In this document: positions 1 through 7,229 of the stretch, one piece after another | How the letters are laid out: each line of letters begins with the position of its first letter | Numbering within the stretch: the first letter of the stretch is position 1 | Assembly: GCF_010646885.2 (NCBI RefSeq) | Contig: NZ_CP050700.1 | Coordinates: forward strand, 4,862,501 to 4,926,500 | Direction of reading: 5' to 3' | DNA length: 64,000 nt | Source of the DNA: Desulfopila sp. IMCC35008 | GTDB taxonomy: Bacteria > Desulfobacterota > Desulfobulbia > Desulfobulbales > Desulfocapsaceae | Notes under the pieces: model-generated | What the model was told of the DNA's origin: nothing | Database searches by the model: none | Seen by the model: only the letters and a program-made list of their open reading frames with translations | Translations under genes and position numbers: made by a program

Positions 1-2
1 AT

Positions 3-1784
3 GAAGGGTTGATTATAGAAGCAAACCTGAAAGCGGGCGACATGCTGGGGATTCCGAGAGGGGAACTTTTCAATCGACCATTTTCAGATTTTGTTGTTCC
101 GGCAAGTATGGATGAATACTACATATCCAGACAGAAACTCCTGGAAACCGGGCGGTCGCAATCCCTGGAGTTGATGTTGCGGAGACAGGACGGGTCTTCT
201 TTTCATACCCAAATGGATACTGTCATACATTCAGAGGACCGTTATTCCCCTGGACAAATGCATGCAATATTCCATGACATATCAGCTCGAAAAGAAGTGG
301 AGTTAGCCAAACTTCGCAAGCTCAAGGACAAATACTGGACCATTCTCATGGACCAGAATGACCTGATCTGGCGTCTTGATGCCGATGGCAGGACTACTTT
401 TGTCAACGATGCCTTTTGCCGGTACTTTGGTGTTGACCATACACATATTCTGGGAACTGTTTTTTTGCCGAAAATCCATGAGGACGACCTTGACAAGGTG
501 AAAAAATATCGGGCAGCATTGACTCCGCTCGAACCTGAAAAAACTATCGAATATCAAGTATATTTGCCAGACGGGAAAATGCGCTGGCTCCAGTGGCTTA
601 GCAGAGCACTATACAATCAAGACGGCAGTGTAGCTGAATACCAGAGAGTCGGTCGGGATATTACGCCAAGAAAGAATCTTGAACAACAGTTACAGGGTGA
701 AATAAAATTACGACAACTCTTTCTGGACGCTCTCCCTGGCCTGGCCTTCCTCTCACAGCATGAAAACCAGGAAATAGTTGTGGCCAACAAGGCTGCAATA
801 GAGGCAGGTGTTGTGCCAGGAAAGCTATGCTTTGCAGCCTGGGCAAAAAGAGAAACGCCCTGCCCCTGGTGTGGTGTGCCAAAAGCCAGACAAAAGAGGG
901 AAACCGTGAATGAGCAATTCTGGGCCAATGGGCAATATTGGGATGCATATTGGGCTCAGGTTACCGACAGTTTGTGCTTTTCTTATATTATCGATATTAC
1001 AGATAAAAAAAGAACAGAAGAGGCTCTTGAAGAATCGTACCGTGAGCTGGAGGTTCGAGTGGCAGAACGTACCCTGGAATTGCAGAATTCCCACAAGCAA
1101 CTCCTTCATGCCGAAAAGCTTACTGCCGTGGGCAGTCTTTCCGCCTCTATCGCACACGAGTTCAACAGTCCATTACAGAGTGTTATGACCATTCTTGACG
1201 GAATAATAAAATACGCGGCTCTTAAAGAGGATGAGCAGGAGCTGGCGGATGTGGCCTTTCTCGAATGCCAGAGGATGAAAAACCTCATTGCCAACCTCAG
1301 GGATTTTTACCAACCCACTTCCGGCCATGTTGGTCAGGTTGATGTACACATGCTTCTTGATTCCATCCTTTTGCTTACCAGAAAAGAATTTCAAAGTCAG
1401 GGAATTCAAATTGTGAAAGAGTATAGTGAGGTTCCCTGCTCAGTCAGAGCTGTTGCCGATCAGTTAAAACAAGTCTTTCTTAATCTCCTGAACAATGCAG
1501 CATGTGCCTGTGGGAATGGTGATATTGTCACGGTTTCCACGGAAAGAACAGCTCCGGAGAACATAGCGGTCCACATCAGGGATACCGGTGCAGGGATAGA
1601 ACCCTCTCATATCAAGCACCTTTTCGAACCATTTTTTACGACCAAACCGGAGGTCAAAGGTACGGGCCTTGGTTTGTCGGTAAGTTATGGCATTATTAAA
1701 CAACACGGTGGCCATATTGAGGTAAAAAGCAAACCTGGAGAAGGGGCAACGTTTTCAGTGTTTTTGCCTATTGAGGGAGTCTGA
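3..1784 (+). CDS. PAS-domain sensor histidine kinase, 5' end outside the window
   Basis: Probable cytosolic sensor kinase. The reading frame is open to the first base, so the N terminus is missing; a TTG at 9 is available but the sequence there is already mid-PAS domain. Visible order: end of a PAS domain (to about residue 95), a second PAS (about 105-225), a third PAS-like domain (about 235-335) with a CPWCGVPKA cysteine motif, a short coiled coil, a HisKA domain with H-box IAHEFNSPL near residue 381, and a HATPase_c domain with N-box (LLNNAA), DTGAGI and GTGLGLSVSYGI. No membrane segment is seen in the part present. It is followed by a response regulator starting 1 bp after its stop, so the two form a kinase/regulator pair. 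The signal sensed is unknown; the Cys pair in the third PAS could bind a metal or respond to redox (inference). Confidence 0.9.
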   Translation, partial: EGLIIEANLKAGDMLGIPRGELFNRPFSDFVVPASMDEYYISRQKLLETGRSQSLELMLRRQDGSSFHTQMDTVIHSEDRYSPGQMHAIFHDISARKEVELAKLRKLKDKYWTILMDQNDLIWRLDADGRTTFVNDAFCRYFGVDHTHILGTVFLPKIHEDDLDKVKKYRAALTPLEPEKTIEYQVYLPDGKMRWLQWLSRALYNQDGSVAEYQRVGRDITPRKNLEQQLQGEIKLRQLFLDALPGLAFLSQHENQEIVVANKAAIEAGVVPGKLCFAAWAKRETPCPWCGVPKARQKRETVNEQFWANGQYWDAYWAQVTDSLCFSYIIDITDKKRTEEALEESYRELEVRVAERTLELQNSHKQLLHAEKLTAVGSLSASIAHEFNSPLQSVMTILDGIIKYAALKEDEQELADVAFLECQRMKNLIANLRDFYQPTSGHVGQVDVHMLLDSILLLTRKEFQSQGIQIVKEYSEVPCSVRAVADQLKQVFLNLLNNAACACGNGDIVTVSTERTAPENIAVHIRDTGAGIEPSHIKHLFEPFFTTKPEVKGTGLGLSVSYGIIKQHGGHIEVKSKPGEGATFSVFLPIEGV

Positions 1785-1785
1785 A

Positions 1786-2781
1786 TTGAACAATAATTCG
1801 ATTCTTCTGGTCGACGATGACGAGAGTATCCTCGTTTCACTCAGTTGGATCCTCGAAAAGAACAGTTTCAAGGTGACGACTGCACAAAGTGGACTGGAGG
1901 CCTTGGACCTGCTGCGAGTTCACAGGTATAATGTGATCATTACCGACCTGCAAATGGGCGAGATCGGTGGGTTGGAGGTTTTGCAGGAGGCCAAAAAAAT
2001 CTCCTATAATACCGGTGTAATTGTCCTGACCGGGTATGCCGATATCGATTCGGCAGTTGAAACATTTACCTGTGGCGCTGATGACTATCTTAATAAGCCA
2101 TGCGATACCGATGAACTGATTTTCAAGGTCAGGCGCACCCTGGAAAAGCAGGAATTGACCGTCAGGCTGCGCGAACAGAATGAACTACTGAAACAGGAAA
2201 TTGCCACTCGCAAGCAAGTAGAGTCGCAACTTAATGAATCCCAAACCAGACTGGAGCAAGAGGTAAAGAAAAGAACGGCCGAGCTATCAGCTACAGTGGA
2301 TAATCTTAAAGATGCCCTCGGCAAATTAGCCATAAAAGAAGAAGAGCTTCAGAAACAGAATGAGGAACTCAATGCTGCCAATAGTGCCTTGAACCTGTTG
2401 TTGAAGAGAAGGGACAGGGAACTTCGTGAAGTAAGAGAGGAAGTTTCAGCAAAAACAATTGAGATGGCGCTCCCACTCTTAAAGAAAGCCCATAAGCACG
2501 CGACAGGAGCATCGAAAAGCTATTTAGAGTCAGCACAGGCAAATCTGCTGGATATTTCCTTAACACACTCCAAAGATACTCTTCTCGTCAATGCAAAGTT
2601 GGCCCCTCGTGAGTTGCAGGTCGTCAATTATATCCGGCAGAATAAGTCGTCCAAGGAAATCGCCGATATTCTAGATATTACCGTGAGGACAGTAGAGTCC
2701 TATCGGGAAAGTATCAGAAAAAAAATCAGGCTCAAAAATAAAAAAATAAGCCTCAAGAAGTACCTCACGTCTCTTCCTTAG
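1786..2781 (+). CDS. Response regulator: receiver, coiled coil and LuxR-type HTH
   Basis: Partner of the upstream kinase. I place the start at the TTG at 1786, because GAGGGAG at 1773-1779 sits about 7 bases upstream and the protein then begins directly before the receiver strand (SILLVDDDES). A TTG at 1771 would overlap the kinase. The receiver domain covers about residues 5-120, with the phospho-acceptor Asp in IITDLQMGEIGG. A long charged coiled coil follows (about 125-230). The C terminus is a LuxR/GerE helix-turn-helix (APRELQVVNYI, then SSKEIADILDITVRTVESYR). It should act as a DNA-binding transcription factor; its targets are not evident here. The coiled coil between receiver and HTH is longer than in ordinary NarL-type regulators. 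Confidence 0.88.
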   Translation: MNNNSILLVDDDESILVSLSWILEKNSFKVTTAQSGLEALDLLRVHRYNVIITDLQMGEIGGLEVLQEAKKISYNTGVIVLTGYADIDSAVETFTCGADDYLNKPCDTDELIFKVRRTLEKQELTVRLREQNELLKQEIATRKQVESQLNESQTRLEQEVKKRTAELSATVDNLKDALGKLAIKEEELQKQNEELNAANSALNLLLKRRDRELREVREEVSAKTIEMALPLLKKAHKHATGASKSYLESAQANLLDISLTHSKDTLLVNAKLAPRELQVVNYIRQNKSSKEIADILDITVRTVESYRESIRKKIRLKNKKISLKKYLTSLP

Positions 2782-3069
2782 CCCTAATATTTCATGGAAA
2801 ACTTGCCGGCGCCGATATATGTCCTATGTTTTCTTATAGTTAAGGTGTAGATGGGTGTTTTAATTGCTGTTACACTTTGTACCTGAGCAGAAATAACTGG
2901 CTCCTGTAGTTTTTCACCCTTCGGGCGAACCGAGACTGAAAGAACTCAATCGCGCAATTCATATGCGTTGACGCTTGCGCTGTCTAACTATTTACTGCAG
3001 CATGCGCATATTCTTATATCGTCTCTCTACTGTGTTCATTTTTTTTTTGCAACACCCGCTAGTCTCGAT

Positions 3070-3231
3070 CTAAAACTTTAAGCACGGGATTTTTTCTACA
3101 AGCTTTACCAACAGGGCGTAAGCCTTCAATTCCTGACTCATTAGCTTGTCACCGGCTAACCAAGAAGCCAATGCTTGATCAACCTCATGATGCTTTACAT
3201 AGTCAGGATTCAAGGTCCGGCAAGGAGTCAT
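3070..3231 (-). CDS. Possible 53-residue ORF or gene remnant in an otherwise empty gap
   Basis: The 520-base gap between the response regulator and the rhodanese remnant holds no recognisable gene. On the minus strand an ATG at 3231 opens a 53-codon frame ending TAG at 3070. Its product is protein-like (DYVKHHEVDQALASWL, then LKAYALLVKLVEKIPC) and helical, but I recognise no family. The frame is closed by a TGA just upstream of the ATG and there is no convincing ribosome binding site. It may be the C-terminal remnant of a lost gene. Confidence 0.2.
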   Translation of the reverse strand: MTPCRTLNPDYVKHHEVDQALASWLAGDKLMSQELKAYALLVKLVEKIPCLKF

Positions 3232-3303
3232 TGGAGCCTGTCAATCCACTAGCCGGTACCTTGGTAATGTGTCAATGCATCCCTTCTACAGGAGCAACAG
3301 GAA

Positions 3304-3905
3304 ATGAAAAAAATGGTTGGCCTGGTGAGTGTATTTTCCCTTGCAGTTTTATCGTAAGTTCCATTGGCTGCAAAAGAAATAGAACGCATAACAGCCGAAG
3401 AGGCATTTGAACTCACACAATTGAACTCGCTTACCGTCGTGCTTGTAGATGTGCGTACAAAAATGGAATACTATTGGGTCGGGGCTGCGTGTCAGGTAGA
3501 TACCAAAGAAACAAATGAACGAGGTAAAAACACCCTTATCTACCCGGACTATGGCAAAGTAATAAATAATTCAAATAGCCGCCATGTTGAATTCTGCGTA
3601 AACGATCGATACAAGAGACTCAATGTACAGAAAATTATGATAATGAATATGTCACCAATGTCATTCAATAGACCCTATAAAACCTGGACGGCTGATCCTC
3701 CAGTTTTTTCACTAAATGCTGATTTTCCAGATAAAGTAAAAGCATTACATGACGATTACGGCTCCTTGAGTGTGATTTTCTTCTGCCGGAGCCGCGGTCG
3801 CCCGGAAGATTGACTGAAATCCAGGCTTCCCCCTCTGTATCATGGAAAGATGCGGGGTTACCCATTAAAACAGGGTTACCGACTGATCTTTTCGATCAGG
3901 AGTAA
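3304..3905 (+). pseudogene. Broken exported rhodanese-like protein
   Basis: An ATG at 3304, with AGGAG at 3290-3294, opens a signal peptide (MKKMVGLVSVFSLAVLS) that hits an in-frame TAA at 3355-3357. The same frame then continues with the mature protein: IERITAEEAFEL, the rhodanese VLVDVRTKMEYYWVG strand and a catalytic-loop-like FFCRSRGRPED. It stops at 3811-3813. The family's usual C-terminal end, SVSWKDAGLPIKTG, appears in another frame from 3834 to a TAA at 3903-3905. The stretch between the catalytic loop and this tail is far shorter than in intact rhodaneses, so there is an internal deletion plus a frameshift. At least two lesions make a functional exported sulfurtransferase very unlikely. 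Confidence 0.75.
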
Positions 3906-4003
3906 ACATAAATTATGATCAATCGTCAGCCGGATTATAGCATTACATTATGATCTTTTTCGCAGATGGCGGGACGCTCAGTCAACTCGATATCACTGGC
4001 ACC

Positions 4004-4870
4004 TCAATTCCGCAGCAATCCAACAGCTTGGTAGTAAAGCTCCTCTGCTTTATAGGAGCTTCTTACCAGAGGGGCACTTGCGACTCCCATAAATCCACGT
4101 TTTAACGCTTCAATGCGATATCCTTCAAATTCGTCTGGATGTACATATCGCACTACAGGTAGGTGTTTTTTTGAAGGGGCCAGGTATTGCCCCATGGTCA
4201 AAACATTGCAACCAGCCATTAGCAGGTCGTCCATTGTTTCGTACACTTCCTGTGGGCTTTCTCCAAGCCCCAGCATCAGGCTGGATTTAGTGACCACCGC
4301 TGGAGTTAACTCTTTTACCTTTCTCAATAATTCCAGAGAGCGAGTATAACTGGCTTGGGGGCGAACTGTTGGGTACAGCCGATTTATAGTCTCTATATTG
4401 TGGTTCAAAACCTGTGGAGCTGTTTGCAGGACTGATTTCAGAGCATCCCAATTGCCCGAAAGATCAGAGATTAATAACTCTAAACGGATTTTGGGAAGAC
4501 GTTTCCGTATGGCTAAGACTGTATTCTGAATATGACAAGCGCCTCCATCCGACAAGTCATCACGGGTAACCATTGTTAGCACACAGTATTGAACATCCAT
4601 CTGGCTGATTGCCTCGGCAATCAAATCAGGTTCATTAGGGTTGAGAGGGGACACTCTTCCCTTATCAACAGCACAAAAAGAACAGCGCCTAGAACAGTTC
4701 GGTCCTAATAGCATGAACGTCGCAGTACCTTTAGAAAAACACTCCGTTAGGTTTGGACATTGAGCCTCCACACAAACGGTGCACAAAGTATTTTTCATCT
4801 TATCAATTGATTGAGATACAGGTACTTCAAGCGGCATTTTGATTCTTAGCCATTTTGGTTTAGTGATCAT
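4004..4870 (-). CDS. lipA: Lipoyl synthase
   Basis: Radical SAM enzyme that inserts two sulfurs into protein-bound octanoyl groups to make the lipoyl cofactor, in the cytosol. The auxiliary-cluster motif CTVCVEAQCPNLTEC is at about residues 30-45. The radical SAM motif CSRRCSFC is near residue 60. The C-terminal RSSY motif is at about residue 269. At 288 residues it is a normal length. The start is an ATG preceded by GGAGAAGACAGAGA. It is transcribed away from the oxidoreductase at 5333. Its octanoyltransferase partner, lipB, lies about 25 kb downstream at 29.6 kb. Together they flank the acetoin-dehydrogenase-type operon, whose E2 needs lipoate, so local cofactor supply is plausible. Confidence 0.93.
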   Translation of the reverse strand: MITKPKWLRIKMPLEVPVSQSIDKMKNTLCTVCVEAQCPNLTECFSKGTATFMLLGPNCSRRCSFCAVDKGRVSPLNPNEPDLIAEAISQMDVQYCVLTMVTRDDLSDGGACHIQNTVLAIRKRLPKIRLELLISDLSGNWDALKSVLQTAPQVLNHNIETINRLYPTVRPQASYTRSLELLRKVKELTPAVVTKSSLMLGLGESPQEVYETMDDLLMAGCNVLTMGQYLAPSKKHLPVVRYVHPDEFEGYRIEALKRGFMGVASAPLVRSSYKAEELYYQAVGLLRN

Positions 4871-5039
4871 TCTCTGTCTTCTCCTTATTTCTGATCCGAT
4901 GTGTGTAAACCGGGTGATTTTAACGTATGCCTAATAATTTTTTTACAAAATCTGTACCATCCCTCAAAACCATATCAAATCGTTAGTGGATTCAGATAGG
5001 TGGTGAGTTGCCGGAAGCGTATTGCACACCAGCACATAA

Positions 5040-5056
5040 TGTCCGAAGGTGGGACA
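5040..5056. promoter_or_regulatory. Putative AcoR-type activator site, TGTCC-N7-GGACA
   Basis: TGTCCGAAGGTGGGACA is a dyad with perfect 5-base arms, 146 bp upstream of a -24/-12 promoter. It matches the reverse complement of the element at 12558-12574 at 16 of 17 positions. Such spacing is typical of enhancer sites for sigma-54 activators. Assignment to the product of 10249-12243 is inferred. Confidence 0.6.
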
Positions 5057-5201
5057 CTTGTAGCATATCGAACCAAAATTTGTGGCTCCAAAACAATTGT
5101 GCCTTTTGCCTAGTGCAACTGTGGATGCAATGCTGATCAGCACACAACAACAGATACTTAAGGGGTTTCCTCTGAGGGTACCCTGAAGACACTCGCCCAT
5201 A

Positions 5202-5217
5202 TGGCATTAGTAATGCA
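5202..5217 (+). promoter_or_regulatory. Sigma-54 (-24/-12) promoter of the aldehyde oxidoreductase
   Basis: TGGCATTAGTAATGCA has the invariant GG (5203-5204) and GC (5215-5216) separated by exactly 10 bases, close to the TGGCAC-N5-TTGCA consensus. It lies about 115 bp before the ATG at 5333. The rest of the 4871-5332 gap holds no gene; apart from the upstream dyad at 5040 I see nothing else in it. Confidence 0.65.
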
Positions 5218-5332
5218 TAACTTTCATGCAAACGTAATAACCTTATCGGTTAATGTAGTATGGTTCTAGCTGCTTAGAGACATATACTTGCATAGAGTTA
5301 AACTGCCAAAAACATTGAATAAGGAGAAGCCG

Positions 5333-7099
5333 ATGCGTGGTTTTTATAATCGGATTATAACGATTGATTTAAGTAGCAGTTCCGCAACAATCGAGAAAAT
5401 TGAGGATGGGATTTTAGAGGAATGCCTGGGGGGGAAAGGGTTGGCAACTCGCCTGCTGCTTGAAAGAAATCCTGTGGGAGTTGATCCGTTGTCCCCGGAA
5501 AATCATTTGATATTTGCAACCGGATCTTTTTGTGGCGGACCTCTTTGGGGTGGGAGTCGTTATGGCGTCTACACCAAATCTCCTCAGACCGGGTTCTATT
5601 CCGAGTCGTATTCCGGTGGAAGGGTGCCCGAAGCGATAGATGCAACTGGATTTGATGCAATTATCTTTGTCGGTCAGGCTGACAGGCCGACAGTGGTAAC
5701 CATTGAACCCGACGGAGCCAGCTTTCATGATGGGACTGATCTCTGGGGAATGGATAGTATACAGGCAGAGGAAGAAGCCATTGCACAATTTTCTACTGAT
5801 GTGGAAGGGTATCGAAAGCCAGGTGCTGTAACCATAGGTCCTGCCGGCGAGAATATGGTTAAGTTTGCCTTGATAGCAAACGATAAATGGCGTTGCGCGG
5901 GCAGAACAGGTGCCGGTGCAGTCATGGGCTCCAAACGTGTTAAGGCAATAGTCTTTCGAGGAAACAGGAAACGCGAATATTTCGATCCGCAAGGTGTCAA
6001 AGAATTTGCGAGACAGTTTTCCAAGGAAAACAGCCAAGGTCCCGCAGCCAAGTCATACAAAGCCATGGGTACCACCCAGATGGTCGCAGTGATGAATGCT
6101 TTTGATGCCTTTCCAACAAAATATTGGAGTCAGGGAACTTGTGACCACTGGGAAAAAATAAGTGGAGAGACATATCGCGAAGAACATGACGTGAAACCAA
6201 GCGCATGTGCCAAGTGCTTTATGGCCTGCGGACGTAAAGCTACTATCAAGAAGGGACGCCATAAAGATCTTCAAATCGAAGGACCGGAGTATGAAACGAT
6301 TTACTCTTTTGGTGGGTTATGCATGGTGGATGATATAGCGGAGATTGCCTATCTCAATGACCTTTGCGACCGGCTTGGAATGGACACAATCTCCGCTGGA
6401 AATCTTTGCGGTCTTGCAATTGAAGCAAAGATTCGCGGGAAAATCGACTATGAGATCGAATACGGTAACGTAGACAAGATTGCACGTTTGCTGGAGATGA
6501 TTGCAGCACGGGAAGGTATCGGTGAAGTCTTAGCCAATGGTATTATTTACGCCTCCAATCTCTGGGGGTTGGAAGATATAGCCATACACGTTAAAGGACT
6601 GGAACCGGCAGGGTATGAACCCCGTACATTAAAGGGCATGGGGCTGACCTATGGAACCTCCCCGAGGGGTGCATGTCATCTGCGCACAACTTTCTACAAG
6701 CCGGAGCTCACAGGTCTTATTCCCCCAGACCAGGTCAGGGATAAAGCATTGATGCTCATTGACTATGAAAACCGTCTCAATATTTTTGACACCTTGGTGT
6801 TATGTCGGTTTTATCGCGATCTTTATACCTGGGAAAAACTTGGCAGTTGTTTGCATCTGGTGACAGGGCTTCAGACGAATCAGGACTTTATGGAAAAAGT
6901 TGCAGTAAATATTGTCAATATGACCAGAAAGTTCAATCTCCAGGAAGGACTGCAACCGGAAGATGATCGTTTACCCAAGAGGTTTCATAAAGAGGCACTG
7001 CCGTCAGGAAAAACTATTTCCTCTGAAGATATGGAGCATATGTTGAAGGATTATTATCAGCTCAGAGGTTGGGGTGAAACTGGCATCCCCATTTCGTAA
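5333..7099 (+). CDS. aor: Aldehyde:ferredoxin oxidoreductase (tungsten pterin family)
   Basis: Oxidises an aldehyde to the carboxylic acid and reduces ferredoxin, in the cytoplasm. The start is the ATG at 5333, behind AAGGAG, giving MRGFYNRIITIDLS, the typical family N terminus; length is 588 residues. The N-terminal pterin-binding domain (about 1-210) shows GSRYGVYTKSPQTGFYSES and GATGFDAIIF-like strands. The [4Fe-4S] motif CAKCFMAC is at about 291-298, with the fourth Cys probably in LVLCRFYRD near 488. Upstream lie a sigma-54 promoter and a dyad shared with the aco operon, which cleaves acetoin to acetyl-CoA plus acetaldehyde. Acetaldehyde is therefore the most economical substrate guess. 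The family contains paralogues with other aldehyde ranges, so specificity is not settled. Confidence 0.9.
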   Translation: MRGFYNRIITIDLSSSSATIEKIEDGILEECLGGKGLATRLLLERNPVGVDPLSPENHLIFATGSFCGGPLWGGSRYGVYTKSPQTGFYSESYSGGRVPEAIDATGFDAIIFVGQADRPTVVTIEPDGASFHDGTDLWGMDSIQAEEEAIAQFSTDVEGYRKPGAVTIGPAGENMVKFALIANDKWRCAGRTGAGAVMGSKRVKAIVFRGNRKREYFDPQGVKEFARQFSKENSQGPAAKSYKAMGTTQMVAVMNAFDAFPTKYWSQGTCDHWEKISGETYREEHDVKPSACAKCFMACGRKATIKKGRHKDLQIEGPEYETIYSFGGLCMVDDIAEIAYLNDLCDRLGMDTISAGNLCGLAIEAKIRGKIDYEIEYGNVDKIARLLEMIAAREGIGEVLANGIIYASNLWGLEDIAIHVKGLEPAGYEPRTLKGMGLTYGTSPRGACHLRTTFYKPELTGLIPPDQVRDKALMLIDYENRLNIFDTLVLCRFYRDLYTWEKLGSCLHLVTGLQTNQDFMEKVAVNIVNMTRKFNLQEGLQPEDDRLPKRFHKEALPSGKTISSEDMEHMLKDYYQLRGWGETGIPIS

Positions 7100-7229
7100 T
7101 CGCCTCACGTGAATTTGCCTTTATATCTCATGAGATTCCCCGGCATGTTTGTAGCAAACCAGGCTGGGGAAGAAAGGGTGCGGTGTATCGCTGAAAAAGA
7201 TCGCCGAACAATTTAATCCATGGAGTCCA

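Noticed and set aside
3171-3410. A 79-codon plus-strand frame ahead of the rhodanese remnant
   Set aside because: It overlaps the rhodanese leader in another frame, with no ribosome site or protein-like features.
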